From assembly GCF_021513275.1 (NCBI RefSeq), contig NZ_CP090978.1, positions 2,170,001 to 2,234,000 of the forward strand: DNA of 64,000 bases, written 5' to 3'. Within the stretch, counting starts at the first letter, position 1; each line of letters starts with the position of its first letter. The translations under genes and the position numbers were made by a program. Source of the DNA: Paenibacillus hexagrammi (GTDB lineage Bacteria > Bacillota > Bacilli > Paenibacillales > NBRC-103111). The notes under the pieces are model-generated. The model made no database searches. It was not told where the DNA came from and saw only the letters and a list, made by a program, of their open reading frames with translations. Shown piece by piece: positions 28,766 through 38,700 of this stretch.

Positions 28766-30166
28766 ATGAAAAACAGTTCCCTGACGCCTAGACAGATCGT
28801 TCAAGAATTGGATCGATATATTGTAGGGCAAAAGAATGCGAAGAAATCAGTAGCGATCGCACTGCGAAACCGATATCGCAGAAGTTTACTGGATGAGTCA
28901 ATTCGCGAAGAGATCGTTCCAAAAAATATTTTGATGATTGGACCTACGGGAGTAGGGAAAACTGAGATTGCGCGCAGACTTGCAAAGCTTGTTGGCGCTC
29001 CATTTATTAAAGTAGAGGCGACGAAATTTACTGAGGTTGGATATGTGGGGCGTGACGTTGAGTCCATGGTCCGGGATTTGGTCGAAACGTCCATACGCAT
29101 GGTGAAGGCGGAGCGTACGGAAACTGTCAAAGATCGTGCCGAAAAGCTCGCGAACGAACGAATCGTCCATTTACTTGCACCAAGTCCAACCAAAGCAAAG
29201 AGTCAGCGAAATCCGCTAGAGATGCTTTTCGGAGGGCAAAATCAACAAACGGAAGAAGAGCAACCGTCGACGGATCCTTCTTTAACATCCAAACGGGCCC
29301 AAATCGCCGAACAATTAGCCGCGGGTCAACTAGAGAAGGAAGTCATTGAGTTAGAAGTTGAGGATAACTCTCCAACCATGCTGGATATGTTATCAGGTCA
29401 GGGTAACGAGCAGATGGGGATGAACATGCAGGAAATGTTCGGCAGCTTGATGCCTAAGAAGACCAAAAAGCGAAAACTGACTGTGAAGGAAGCACGTAAA
29501 ATATTGATTCAAGAAGAAGCGCAGCGTTTGATTGATATGGATGAAGTGATCCAAGAATCGGTTAGTCGTGCGGAGCAGTCTGGTATTATTTTTATAGATG
29601 AGATCGATAAAATTGCCAGCAGCAGCCGAGGAGGCGGTGGGCCGGACGTTTCCAGAGAAGGGGTACAGAGGGACATTTTGCCTATTGTTGAGGGTTCAAC
29701 AGTCATTACGAAGTATGGACCTGTCAAAACTGATTATGTACTGTTTATCGGTGCAGGAGCCTTTCATGTTGCCAAACCGTCAGATTTGATTCCTGAGCTT
29801 CAGGGCCGTTTTCCAATTCGTGTTGAGCTTAATAATTTAACATTGGAAGATTTTGTTTCCATCCTTAAGGAACCTAAGAATGCCCTAACGAAGCAGTACA
29901 CGGCTTTACTTCAAACCGAGGGTGTGGGAGTTGAATTTTCTGACGATGCTGTCAAAGAAATTGCTAGGATAGCTGTGGATGTCAATCAAAATACCGAGAA
30001 CATCGGAGCGCGCCGTTTACATACGATACTGGAGAAACTGCTCGAGGATCTATCTTTCGAGGCTCCGGATATTACTTTGGAGCAAATTGTCATTACGCCT
30101 GAGTATGTCAAAGATAAATTAAGCGATATCGTGCAAAATCGCGATTTAAGTCAATATATTCTCTAA
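28766..30166 (+). CDS. hslU: HslU (ClpY) ATPase subunit of the HslUV protease
   Basis: 466-residue AAA+ unfoldase. N-terminal [17 protein letters not shown], Walker [10 protein letters not shown] (about residues 59-67), the intermediate domain (about 110-240), Walker [12 protein letters not shown], and sensor 2 [23 protein letters not shown] are all visible. The ATG at 28766 has AGGAGGG upstream; a longer in-frame start at 28727 overlaps the end of hslV and is rejected. The hslV-hslU-codY order matches Bacillus. Confidence 0.97.
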   Translation: MKNSSLTPRQIVQELDRYIVGQKNAKKSVAIALRNRYRRSLLDESIREEIVPKNILMIGPTGVGKTEIARRLAKLVGAPFIKVEATKFTEVGYVGRDVESMVRDLVETSIRMVKAERTETVKDRAEKLANERIVHLLAPSPTKAKSQRNPLEMLFGGQNQQTEEEQPSTDPSLTSKRAQIAEQLAAGQLEKEVIELEVEDNSPTMLDMLSGQGNEQMGMNMQEMFGSLMPKKTKKRKLTVKEARKILIQEEAQRLIDMDEVIQESVSRAEQSGIIFIDEIDKIASSSRGGGGPDVSREGVQRDILPIVEGSTVITKYGPVKTDYVLFIGAGAFHVAKPSDLIPELQGRFPIRVELNNLTLEDFVSILKEPKNALTKQYTALLQTEGVGVEFSDDAVKEIARIAVDVNQNTENIGARRLHTILEKLLEDLSFEAPDITLEQIVITPEYVKDKLSDIVQNRDLSQYIL

Positions 30167-30202
30167 GTATCAGTACTGTAACGTTAGTGGGAGGCAGTTA
30201 TC

Positions 30203-30978
30203 ATGACTTTATTGAGTAAAACTAGGAGGCTGAACCGGCTGCTGCAAAAGAAGCGGGCAACGCTGTCAGCTTTATGGATATGGCGGAGGTGCTGCGCGAT
30301 ACGATTAGCGCCAACATATTTGTGGTCAGCCGCAAGGGGAAAATACTCGGGTATGCACTGAGACACGATGCTAGTCCGTCAGAGATGGATGAAGGGGTTT
30401 TGTCAGAGCGGAGGTTTACTGTTGAATTTAATCAGCTGCTTCTGAAAATCGATGAAACCTCGTCCAATGTGGAAGCTGATCACCCTCATGCAAGTCAGTT
30501 GAAATCCAATTTCCGCTACGCCTTTACGACCATAGTGCCCATCATTGGTGCTGGAGATCGACTAGGTACGTTAATCTTGACTCGAAACGACGAGGCCTTT
30601 GTCGACGATGATCTGATTCTAGCCGAATACGGGTCTACCGTAGTTGCGATGGAAATTCTTCGCGAGCGTGCGGAAGAAATTGAGATGGAAGCGAGAAGCA
30701 AAGCAGTTGTTCAAGTGGCTATTGGTTCCTTGTCGTACAGTGAGATGGAAGCCGTGGAGCATATTTTTGAGGAGCTAGATGGAAAAGAAGGTCTGCTCGT
30801 GGCAAGTAAGATCGCCGATCGAGTTGGAATTACCCGCTCTGTCATTGTGAATGCATTAAGAAAGCTGGAAAGCGCAGGAGTCATCGAAACCAGGTCGCTC
30901 GGAATGAAGGGCACCTATATTCGAATTCTCAATGATCAATTGATTCAGAGCATAGAACAAGTAAAGACCAAGTTGTAA
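30203..30978 (+). CDS. codY: GTP- and branched-chain-amino-acid-sensing repressor CodY (apparent one-base frameshift)
   Basis: Global regulator of nutrient-limitation genes. The ATG at 30203 with a GGGAGG site starts [16 protein letters not shown]. The frame then breaks: the family sequence continues as [18 protein letters not shown] in the neighbouring frame, which runs on to the stop. One missing A in the run at 30246-30249 (CAAAAGAAG) explains it and gives 258 residues, the normal CodY length. The GAF domain ([16 protein letters not shown] onward) and the C-terminal winged helix with [20 protein letters not shown] are intact. Starting CodY at 30274 instead would remove conserved N-terminal residues. 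Probably intact in the organism. Confidence 0.92.
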
Positions 30979-31022
30979 GAAAACGTTGATAGATCTGGCG
31001 TATATCACACATGTGTATAAAA

Positions 31023-31056
31023 AAGTCCTGTCTTGGTAAAAAGATAGGGCTTTTTT
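31023..31056 (+). terminator. Intrinsic terminator after codY
   Basis: AAGTCCTGTCTT (31023-31034) pairs with AAGATAGGGCTT (31041-31052) including two G-U pairs, around a six-base loop, followed by six T. It isolates codY from the fla/che operon. Confidence 0.87.
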
Positions 31057-31236
31057 CTTATTGTAACTTAGGTTATTATCTTACATGATAAGAATAATGA
31101 CAAAAGGTTTTACATATTTCTACATTCTGGAACTATATCGTATCGGCCAATTAAAAAAAATGTCGAACAAAGAAGGAAATAACATTGTGCTTGTTGAATA
31201 AGAACAAAACCATTCCATTGAAAGTGGGTAGAAAGC
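31057..31236. promoter_or_regulatory. Upstream region of the fla/che operon
   Basis: About 180 AT-rich bases between the codY terminator and flgB. The operon promoter must lie here, but no -35/-10 pair, sigma-D-type element or CodY box stood out clearly enough to place. No ORF is supported. Confidence 0.4.
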
Positions 31237-31653
31237 ATGTCTTTATTAGATAGACCCAGTTGGAACTTGCTCGAAAAAACACTAGATGCATCTACTCTTC
31301 GACAAAAAGTGATAGCTAATAATATAGCAAACGTTGATACACCATACTTTAAGCGTTCGGATGTAGCGTTTGAAGATTTGCTTCAGGATCAAATGAGCTC
31401 AACTACTCCATCTGTAGAAGGTTATCGAACAGACCCGAGGCATTTCTTTATTGGTAAAGCTTCAACTAGTGTTACACCGGAAATCAGGACAGATGAATCT
31501 ACGGCTATCAATAATAATATGAACAATGTTGATATGGATTATGAAATGTCACTCATGGCCAAAAATCAGTTGAGATACAACACCATGGTTCAACAAATGA
31601 ACAGTGAATTCAAGAAAATGAGAACCGTAATTGGAGGAGATGATAACTTATGA
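31237..31653 (+). CDS. flgB: Flagellar proximal rod protein FlgB
   Basis: 138-residue rod subunit. The rod/hook N-terminal motif is LRQKVIANNIANVDTPYFKRSDVAFED, shown here in two conserved parts (VIANNIANVDTP and YFKRSDVAF). The C-terminal helix VDMDYEMSLMAKNQLRYNTMV completes the rod coiled coil. The ribosome binding site is weak (AAGTGGGTAG). First gene of the fla/che operon; its stop overlaps the flgC start. Confidence 0.96.
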   Translation: MSLLDRPSWNLLEKTLDASTLRQKVIANNIANVDTPYFKRSDVAFEDLLQDQMSSTTPSVEGYRTDPRHFFIGKASTSVTPEIRTDESTAINNNMNNVDMDYEMSLMAKNQLRYNTMVQQMNSEFKKMRTVIGGDDNL

Positions 31654-32099
31654 GACTAACCAATGGATTTGATATTAGCTCCTCCGCATTAACAGCACAG
31701 CGGTTAAGAATGGATGTTATTTCGTCCAATATTGCTAATGCTGATACGACAAGGGCCAAGATGGTTAATGGGAAATGGGTACCGTATCAGAGAAAGCTGG
31801 TGTCGTTTGAAACCAAATCTCAGCCTTCATTTGCTCAAGCCCTGGATTCAGCAATGGCAGATGGGACTGGGGAAGGGGTCAGGGTAAATAAGATCTTTGA
31901 AGATACTTCTCCTCTAAAACAGGTATACAACCCATCCCATCCGGATGCGGACGAGAATGGCTTCGTATATATGCCCAACGTCGATGTTCTTAAGGAAATG
32001 GTAGATATGATATCTGCTACTAGATCCTATGAAGCCAACGTGACGGCCCTTAATGCAAGTAAATCTATGATTACAAAAGCTTTGGAGATAGGGAAATAA
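31650..32099 (+). CDS. flgC: Flagellar rod protein FlgC
   Basis: 149-residue rod subunit. N-terminal ISSSALTAQRLRMDVISSNI and ANADTTRA match the rod/hook family signature. C-terminal PNVDVLKEMVDMISATRSYEANV is the conserved closing helix. It starts with an ATG overlapping the flgB stop (ATGA). It assembles with FlgB on the MS ring with FliE as adaptor, and fliE is next. Confidence 0.96.
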   Translation: MRLTNGFDISSSALTAQRLRMDVISSNIANADTTRAKMVNGKWVPYQRKLVSFETKSQPSFAQALDSAMADGTGEGVRVNKIFEDTSPLKQVYNPSHPDADENGFVYMPNVDVLKEMVDMISATRSYEANVTALNASKSMITKALEIGK

Positions 32100-32134
32100 A
32101 CTAACATTTATTAAACTAAGGGGGATTCAGCATC

Positions 32135-32443
32135 ATGATTGACAAGATTAGTTACAGTCCCATAAACATCATGAGTACCATTAAGCCTATAGACCGTACA
32201 GGCGAAGGCGCAGCAGATCTTGGCAAGCAGTTTGGGGCGTTTCTAAATGATGCGATATCAAATTTAAATAATCAGCAGCAGCAAGTAGATCAATTGAACC
32301 AAAGCTTTATTAAAGGAGAATTATCTGATGTCCATCAGCTGACGATCGCTTCAGAGAAGGCTTCACTTGGCTTGGAACTTACCGTTCAAGTCAGAAATAA
32401 GGTGTTGGAAGCTTATCAAGAGGTAATGAGAATGCAGCTGTAG
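32135..32443 (+). CDS. fliE: Flagellar hook-basal body protein FliE
   Basis: 102-residue adaptor between the MS ring and the rod. FGAFLNDAISNLNNQQQQVDQL and the C-terminal SEKASLGLELTVQVRNKVLEAYQEVMRMQL are typical. The ATG follows GGGGGATT at good spacing. It is the first substrate exported by the flagellar secretion system. Position between flgC and fliF is canonical. Confidence 0.95.
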   Translation: MIDKISYSPINIMSTIKPIDRTGEGAADLGKQFGAFLNDAISNLNNQQQQVDQLNQSFIKGELSDVHQLTIASEKASLGLELTVQVRNKVLEAYQEVMRMQL

Positions 32444-32486
32444 TCGAAGTGATTCTTTACAAACTATGGTTCAATGAGGTGACAAA

Positions 32487-34076
32487 GTGAATGAAAACCT
32501 GCTCCAGTATTGGGAAAAAGTAAAGCAATATTGGAATCGATACAGTAGAACGACGAAAATCACTTTCATAGCCACGGTATTCCTTTTAGTTCTTACTGCA
32601 GCAATTATTAGCTATAACTTATCAAAAACCGAGTATTCCCTGGCATTCACGGATTTGCAGCCTAGCGATGCAGCATCGATTAAAGGCTATCTGGATACAG
32701 CAAAGATCCCCTACCATTTAAGTGCCGATGGCAAGAGTATTGAAGTTCCGACCAATCAAGTCGCGAATGTAAAGCTTGAGGTAGAGTCTCAAGGTTTAAA
32801 TAAGAATGGTTCCTTAGGTTTTGGAGCTTTTAGCGAAAGCAGTTCTTTCGGAATAACCGATAATGAATTTAAAGTGAAATACGTCAATGCTGTTCAAGGC
32901 GAATTACAACAATTAATTAACTCTAATCAAGCCATCAGCAGCTCGAAAGTGTTAATATCCCTTCCTGAAGAAGGTGCATTTTTGCAAACGGAGCAGGAGC
33001 AAGCTTCGGCATCCGTTGTACTGCAAATTAAGCCGGGCTATAAGCTGGATCAAGCGAAAGTAGATACCATCTACAACTTAGTATCTCATAGTGTTAAGAA
33101 TCTCCCTCTGGAGAATATCACCATTTCGGATCAAAACGGCGATAGCTTAGTCTCCTCCAAAGCAGGAGGGCAATCGTCCGCCAACTTGGTAACGAGCCAA
33201 TTTGAAATTAATAATCAGTTCCGTAATGATTTGCAGAGAAATATCAGCAGTATGCTGGGCAGAATGCTCGGACAAGACAAAGTCATTGTCAGTGTGTTCT
33301 CTACGATGAACTTTGATCAGAAGAAAAGCACTGAACAATTGGTCTCTGCTCCAAATCAAGTGGATCAAAAAGGGCTGGAAATTTCTCTACAAGAAGCAAC
33401 CAAGTCGTATCAGAACGACGGTGGTGCTGATTCGGGCGGCGTTCCGGGAACAGGCTCCACGGATGTGCCGGGCTACCCTGGAAGCTCTAGCTCAGGTAAG
33501 TCTACATCTGAAGAAAACAGCAAAACCGTTAATTATGAAGTGAATCGGATCACGAACGATATTATTGCTACGCCGTATGTCGTGAAAGACCTGAGCATTA
33601 ACGTTGGTATCGAGCCTCCGGTCAAGGATGATCCGAACTCGCTTACTGCGGACACAAAAGCCGCCATTCAAACGGCACTAGTGAATATTGTTCGTTCAGC
33701 GCTTGCCGACAACAAGGTTACTTATACAGACGATGAGTTGAATAAAAAAGTTACCGTATTTGCCCATTCGTTTGTACAGCCTGATGTGCCTACTGAAAAT
33801 AAGACGACCACGTATATGACTTATGGTGGATTAGCGGTCGCAGCGCTTGCATTAGGATTAATCGGTGGTCTTGTACTGAGAAGACGTAAGAAAGCTGCTC
33901 AGCAGCTGGAAGAAGAGTTGGCGATGCCAGCTGCCGCGACAAAGGCGGAGCTTCCAACGATCGATATCGAGAATGTATCCAACGACAATCAAGTACGCAA
34001 ACAGCTCGAAACTTTGGCGAAGAAACGCCCAGAGGATTTCGTGAATCTGTTACGGACTTGGTTAGCAGACGAATAG
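32487..34076 (+). CDS. fliF: Flagellar MS-ring protein FliF
   Basis: 529-residue membrane protein that forms the MS ring. One transmembrane helix lies near residues 26-46 (ITFIATVFLLVLTAAII) and one near 447-467 (YGGLAVAALALGLIGGLVL), with two ring-building motifs and a Gly/Ser-rich loop (about residues 310-345) between them. The C-terminal cytoplasmic tail (QVRKQLETLAKKRPEDFVNLLRTWL, conserved FliG-binding end) is intact. GTG start at 32487 after GAGGTGA. Confidence 0.97.
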   Translation: MNENLLQYWEKVKQYWNRYSRTTKITFIATVFLLVLTAAIISYNLSKTEYSLAFTDLQPSDAASIKGYLDTAKIPYHLSADGKSIEVPTNQVANVKLEVESQGLNKNGSLGFGAFSESSSFGITDNEFKVKYVNAVQGELQQLINSNQAISSSKVLISLPEEGAFLQTEQEQASASVVLQIKPGYKLDQAKVDTIYNLVSHSVKNLPLENITISDQNGDSLVSSKAGGQSSANLVTSQFEINNQFRNDLQRNISSMLGRMLGQDKVIVSVFSTMNFDQKKSTEQLVSAPNQVDQKGLEISLQEATKSYQNDGGADSGGVPGTGSTDVPGYPGSSSSGKSTSEENSKTVNYEVNRITNDIIATPYVVKDLSINVGIEPPVKDDPNSLTADTKAAIQTALVNIVRSALADNKVTYTDDELNKKVTVFAHSFVQPDVPTENKTTTYMTYGGLAVAALALGLIGGLVLRRRKKAAQQLEEELAMPAAATKAELPTIDIENVSNDNQVRKQLETLAKKRPEDFVNLLRTWLADE

Positions 34077-34088
34077 AGGTGATCTTTT

Positions 34089-35105
34089 GTGGTGAGAACA
34101 GCTCTGCAAGGGTTAACCGGACGACAAAAGGCCGCCATTCTTTTGATCAGTTTAGGTCCTGAAGTGTCTGCTCAGATCTTCAAGCATTTACGTGAAGAAG
34201 AGATTGAGCAGCTAACACTGGAAATCGCAAATGTAAGAAAAGTTGATTCTGTAGAGAAGGACTCCATTCTCTCCGAGTTTCACCAGATTTGCTTAGCGCA
34301 AGAGTTTATTTCACAAGGCGGTATTGCATACGCCAAGGATATTTTGGAGAAGGCGCTAGGTAATCAGAAGGCGCTGGATATTATTAACCGGTTGACCGCT
34401 ACTTTGCAGGTTCGACCATTTGACTTTGCAAGAAAAGCGGATCCGGCACAAATTCTCAACTTTATTCAGAATGAGAACTCACAGACGATTGCGCTTGTAC
34501 TATCATATTTGCAAGCCGATCAAGCTTCGATTATCTTGTCTTCTCTTCCTCAAGAGAAGCAAGCTGACGTTGCTAAGAGAATCGCACTGATGGACAGTAC
34601 TTCACCTGAAGTCATCAGTCAAGTGGAACGAGTACTGGAACAGAAGCTGTCTGCAACCGTAACGCAGGACTACACAAACGCTGGCGGTATTGCTTCCATT
34701 GTTCAGATTCTGAATGGCGTCGATCGAGGTACAGAACGTACCATTCTCGATTCACTCGAGATTCAAGACCCGGAGCTCGCAGAAGAGATCAAGAAACGCA
34801 TGTTCGTATTCGAAGATATTGTCAATATCGACGATCGTTCGATTCAAAGGATTATTCGGGATATCGAAAATGCGGATTTGCAGCTTGCGCTTAAAGTGGC
34901 CAGTGAAGAAGTGCGAAACGCTCTATTTAAAAATATGTCCAAGCGTATGGCAGAGACCTTTAAAGAGGAAATGGAATTTATGGGTCCTGTCCGCTTGCGT
35001 GACGTAGAAGAAGCTCAGACTCGAATTGTAGCGACAATTCGAAGATTGGAAGAATCCGGCGAGATTATTATCGCACGCGGCGGAGGAGACGATATTATTG
35101 TCTAA
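34089..35105 (+). CDS. fliG: Flagellar motor switch protein FliG
   Basis: 338-residue C-ring protein that couples stator torque to rotation. N-terminal LTGRQKAAILLISLGPEVSAQIFKHL binds FliF. The middle domain and the charged torque helix region (DIVNIDDRSIQRIIRDI, LALKVASEEVRNALFKNMSKR) are intact. It begins GTG GTG at 34089 with GAGGTGATC upstream. Its end overlaps the fliH start by eight bases. Confidence 0.97.
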   Translation: MVRTALQGLTGRQKAAILLISLGPEVSAQIFKHLREEEIEQLTLEIANVRKVDSVEKDSILSEFHQICLAQEFISQGGIAYAKDILEKALGNQKALDIINRLTATLQVRPFDFARKADPAQILNFIQNENSQTIALVLSYLQADQASIILSSLPQEKQADVAKRIALMDSTSPEVISQVERVLEQKLSATVTQDYTNAGGIASIVQILNGVDRGTERTILDSLEIQDPELAEEIKKRMFVFEDIVNIDDRSIQRIIRDIENADLQLALKVASEEVRNALFKNMSKRMAETFKEEMEFMGPVRLRDVEEAQTRIVATIRRLEESGEIIIARGGGDDIIV

Positions 35106-35940
35106 TATCATTAAGTCTTTTGCTTACGTGTCTTTAGAAGATAAGAAGCAGCTCGAGGTTATGACACCCGTTCAGATGCTGCGGGCCGGACTTTTAGAGG
35201 ATGAAGAAGCGGCAAAATCGCAACTCACACCCGAGCAGCAGCAGGAGCTCTTAGAAGCGAATAGCATGAAGGAACAGATTATTCAGGACGCAGAAGCGTT
35301 TGCTGAAGAACAGATTCAGCTTGCTATGCAGGAATGCGCAACGCTACGAGAGCAAGTGGATACCGAAATTAACGCCTGGTGGAATGAGCGCCGGGCGCAA
35401 GATGAAGAGTATGTTGCTCAAGCTAGGCAGACAGGTTTTGAGGAAGGGTATCAGAACGGTGCAGCGCAAGCAGAGCAGACGATTCGTCAGGAGTATGAGG
35501 ACATGCTTGCCGAAGCTCGCTCTGTCTTAGAACAAGCCTATACGTTGAAACAGCAAATTATCCAAGAGTCCGAACCGTTTCTGATAGAGCTAAGCACTTC
35601 TATCGCAGAAAAAGTAATCGGTCGGCAACTAAGTATGGAGCCGGCATGGGTGATTGATTCCATTCAAAAGGTGCTGTCACGAAGACGCGAGACAGGAGTC
35701 ATTACGTTATGTGTTGCTCCGTCTCAGTTTGCTTATATCCAGGATGCCCGCGAAGAGCTGTTAACATCCATTGATTCACAAGCAGAGCTTGTCATTTTGC
35801 CCGATTCTACTGTCATAGATCATGGCTGTGTTGTTCGTTCTTCATTTGGAAGTATAGATGCAAGAATTGATACTCAGTTGAAAGAGATTAAAACTGCACT
35901 ACAGGAGCTTGCTATTCGGAGTGAGGGGGCAGAGGCATGA
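35098..35940 (+). CDS. fliH: Flagellar export assembly protein FliH
   Basis: 280-residue regulator of the export ATPase FliI. Extended Glu/Gln-rich helical region (about residues 30-150) with a cluster of Gln and Ala, then the E/H-type C-terminal domain (LIELSTSIAEKVIGRQL, CVVRSSFGSIDARIDTQLKEI). The start is a TTG at 35098 within the fliG end, with GGAGGAG upstream. The next ATG in frame is much further in, so the TTG is likely. It overlaps fliI by four bases. Confidence 0.92.
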   Translation: MSNIIKSFAYVSLEDKKQLEVMTPVQMLRAGLLEDEEAAKSQLTPEQQQELLEANSMKEQIIQDAEAFAEEQIQLAMQECATLREQVDTEINAWWNERRAQDEEYVAQARQTGFEEGYQNGAAQAEQTIRQEYEDMLAEARSVLEQAYTLKQQIIQESEPFLIELSTSIAEKVIGRQLSMEPAWVIDSIQKVLSRRRETGVITLCVAPSQFAYIQDAREELLTSIDSQAELVILPDSTVIDHGCVVRSSFGSIDARIDTQLKEIKTALQELAIRSEGAEA

Positions 35941-37262
35941 GTATTTCTATACCATCTCCCGAAAAGTACAAGGAGCATCTCCAACAAATAGATCCAATTC
36001 GAGTTAATGGCAAGGTCACCCAGGTTATTGGTCTGACTGTTGAATCTGAGGGGCCTGATGTAAGCATCGGTGATTTATGTTATATCTATCCTCTTAAGTC
36101 GAACAAGCCATTAAAGGCAGAAGTGGTTGGTTTTCGAAGTAATAAGGTTGTATTAATGCCACTTGGTGAGTTGGAATCAATCGGCCCAGGGTGCGATGTT
36201 GTCGGAACCGGTAGGCCGCTCACCGTTCAAGTAGGACATGAATTATTGGGGAAAGTTCTGGACGGTCTGGGTCAACCGCTTGATGGATCGTTTCTACCAT
36301 CGCGCATGTCTCATTACTCTACGAATAACGCGCCTAGCAATCCGCTTACACGTCCGCGAGTGTTGAATCCAATCAGTGTCGGAGTTAGATGCATTGATGG
36401 ACTGCTTACCATAGGTAAAGGACAACGTGTCGGTATTTTTGCCGGATCTGGTGTAGGAAAAAGTACACTTATGGGCATGATCGCTCGTAACACGTCAGCC
36501 GATGTCAACGTGATTGCTTTAATTGGTGAGCGTGGACGAGAAGTGCTTGATTTTATCGAGAGAGACTTGGGGCCCGAAGGTTTAGCGCGTTCCGTGGTTA
36601 TTGTTGCTACATCCGATCAACCTGCATTGATTAGAATCAAAGGTGCTATGATTGCGACTAGTATTGCAGAGTACTTTCGAGATCGTGGATTGAATGTCAT
36701 GATGATGATGGATTCTGTAACCCGTTTCGCAATGGCGCAGAGGGAAGTTGGTCTTGCAGTTGGGGAGCCGCCTGCTACAAGGGGATATACACCATCTGTG
36801 TTCGCTATGCTGCCTCGCTTGTTGGAGAGGTCGGGAACTGGCCCGAAAGGTTCGATAACTGCCTTTTATACGGTATTGGTAGACGGGGATGACATGAATG
36901 AACCTATCGCAGATGCCGTTCGAGGTATTCTTGACGGTCATATCGTTTTAAATCGAGGCATTGCCAATAAAGGGCATTATCCTGCAATTGATGTGTTGGC
37001 AAGTGTAAGTCGTGTTATGAAAGAAATTGTACCAACTGAACATATGGAAGCCGCGGATCAACTGAAGCGACTGTTATCCACCTATAGAGATTCGGAAGAC
37101 TTGATTAATATCGGGGCGTATCAGAAGGGGTCAAACCCTGAAATTGATACTGCGATTGATCATATTCAATCGATTTGGAACTTTACGAAGCAAAAGACTT
37201 CTGAAAAGCTAACCTATGCAGAGGCTCAGCAACAACTGATTCAAGAATTTTACAAGGGATGA
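35937..37262 (+). CDS. fliI: Flagellar export ATPase FliI
   Basis: 441-residue homologue of the F1 beta subunit that powers delivery of substrates to the export gate. Walker A FAGSGVGKSTLMG (about residue 165), IALIGERGREVLDFIE, Walker B VMMMMDSVTRFAMAQRE and the RGYTPSVFAMLPRLLERSG signature are present. ATG overlaps the fliH stop. Full length. Confidence 0.98.
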   Translation: MSISIPSPEKYKEHLQQIDPIRVNGKVTQVIGLTVESEGPDVSIGDLCYIYPLKSNKPLKAEVVGFRSNKVVLMPLGELESIGPGCDVVGTGRPLTVQVGHELLGKVLDGLGQPLDGSFLPSRMSHYSTNNAPSNPLTRPRVLNPISVGVRCIDGLLTIGKGQRVGIFAGSGVGKSTLMGMIARNTSADVNVIALIGERGREVLDFIERDLGPEGLARSVVIVATSDQPALIRIKGAMIATSIAEYFRDRGLNVMMMMDSVTRFAMAQREVGLAVGEPPATRGYTPSVFAMLPRLLERSGTGPKGSITAFYTVLVDGDDMNEPIADAVRGILDGHIVLNRGIANKGHYPAIDVLASVSRVMKEIVPTEHMEAADQLKRLLSTYRDSEDLINIGAYQKGSNPEIDTAIDHIQSIWNFTKQKTSEKLTYAEAQQQLIQEFYKG

Positions 37263-37271
37263 GGGAACTGA

Positions 37272-37715
37272 ATGAAATTCCGCTATTCCTTTCAGCAAAT
37301 AGTAGATCTCAAAAATAGCGAACGGACACATGCAGAGTGGATTCTATCTGAAGCTCTGGGTGAATTGAGGAATGAAGAAACAAGCTTGCATGCGCTATTC
37401 GAGCAAAAAGACGCGCTTCAGCAGCAAATCGTATCCGCTTCTGACCAGTGTGTCACGATCTCCGAAATGCTTCTTTTGCAAAATTATTTGAATCACATTG
37501 ATCAACAAATTTTACGAAAGCATCAGGATGTTGCGAGAGCTCAAAAATTGGTTGAGAATAAGCAGGAAAAGCTGACAGAACGCATGCTAGATGAGAAGGT
37601 TTGGAACAAAGCAAGAGAGAAGGCGTTTCATCAATTTCAATCGTTTGTTGCCAAAAAGGAACAGGAAGCTCTGGACGAAATGGCGACTAACCGTTTTAAA
37701 CGATTGTCATATTGA
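37272..37715 (+). CDS. fliJ: Flagellar export chaperone FliJ
   Basis: 147-residue protein that is almost wholly a coiled coil, as expected for the FliJ stalk that fits into the FliI ring. N-terminal MKFRYSFQQIVDLKNSE and a long Gln/Glu/Lys-rich helix are typical. It begins nine bases after fliI. Weak sequence conservation in this family; the call rests on position, length and coiled-coil character. Confidence 0.9.
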   Translation: MKFRYSFQQIVDLKNSERTHAEWILSEALGELRNEETSLHALFEQKDALQQQIVSASDQCVTISEMLLLQNYLNHIDQQILRKHQDVARAQKLVENKQEKLTERMLDEKVWNKAREKAFHQFQSFVAKKEQEALDEMATNRFKRLSY

Positions 37716-37744
37716 GGAAGCCGTAGAGGGGGGAGAGAGAAACA

Positions 37745-38662
37745 ATGGCCGATACAAGTGCGGAAGGCACATCCTACAGTGCATTAGAGCGATTTCTAAT
37801 TTGGTTTGTCATTCCTTTTGTATTTACGGCGGTTCTGCTCTTCGTTTTGCTGTCGATCTTCGATTATGACATCAAGAGCAGCATACAAAATGCTTTGCAT
37901 AATACACCAGTGATTGGTAAGGTTGTACCTGCTCCGAAAGAGAAGGCTTCTGCTGCCGATACTGATAAATCTAAAGGTGCGGAAGAAAGTGCGAAGTCCA
38001 AAGATGAAGAGATAACAAAGCTAAATGCTCGAATTACGGAGCTCGAAACTGCGCTCCAACAATCGGACGCAACTACTCAACAGAAAGATCAGTCTTTAAA
38101 GGATGCTGAAGCTAAAGCTGCTGATTTGGAAGAAAAGTTGAAAGACAAGACTCAAACGGAAGAAGAATACAAGAATAAAATTACGGAGTTGGCTAACCTG
38201 TACGCGAGCATGTCACCAAGTAAAGCTGCCCCGATTATGCAAAATTTAACACCGAAGGAAATGGTGCTTGTCTTCTCCATGATGAAGTCGGACAGCCGCG
38301 GCGCTATTCTTGAGAAAATGGACCCGAAGGTTGCCGCTGAAGCATCTATCGGTCTAAAAGATGTAGTTCCGGTCAAAGACCAGGAGATTGCAGCACTGCA
38401 AGAAAGATTGAAGATTAACGGTAGTTCGGACACGACACAAGCATCGACATCCGTCAGCAAAGCCGATTTAGGTCAAACATTTGGAAATATGACTCCAAAA
38501 AGTGCTTCCAATGTACTGTTAGAAATGTATAAGTCTAGTCCAGAGAAGGTAATTACAATCCTTAGTGGAATGGACAATACATCGCGATCAAAAGTAATGT
38601 CGGCATTGTCAGATGCTAATAAAGAGGTCGCAGCAGCTATTACCTCCAAGCTGGCACAGTAA
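37745..38662 (+). CDS. motE: MotE-like membrane protein (YlxF family)
   Basis: 305-residue protein with one N-terminal transmembrane helix (about residues 15-37, LIWFVIPFVFTAVLLFVLL), a long charged coiled coil (about residues 75-150) and a helical C-terminal half containing two MgtE-N-like repeats (MSPSKAAPIMQNLTPKEMVLVF and MTPKSASNVLLEMYKSSPEKV, both in part). In Firmicutes this family, called YlxF or MotE, lies between fliJ and fliK; a chaperone role for the stator has been proposed in other bacteria. Position agrees; exact function is inferred. Confidence 0.8.
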   Translation: MADTSAEGTSYSALERFLIWFVIPFVFTAVLLFVLLSIFDYDIKSSIQNALHNTPVIGKVVPAPKEKASAADTDKSKGAEESAKSKDEEITKLNARITELETALQQSDATTQQKDQSLKDAEAKAADLEEKLKDKTQTEEEYKNKITELANLYASMSPSKAAPIMQNLTPKEMVLVFSMMKSDSRGAILEKMDPKVAAEASIGLKDVVPVKDQEIAALQERLKINGSSDTTQASTSVSKADLGQTFGNMTPKSASNVLLEMYKSSPEKVITILSGMDNTSRSKVMSALSDANKEVAAAITSKLAQ

Positions 38663-38700
38663 GCTCGGCTTTAAGCATATTGAAAGGAGGTGAGAAGAAA

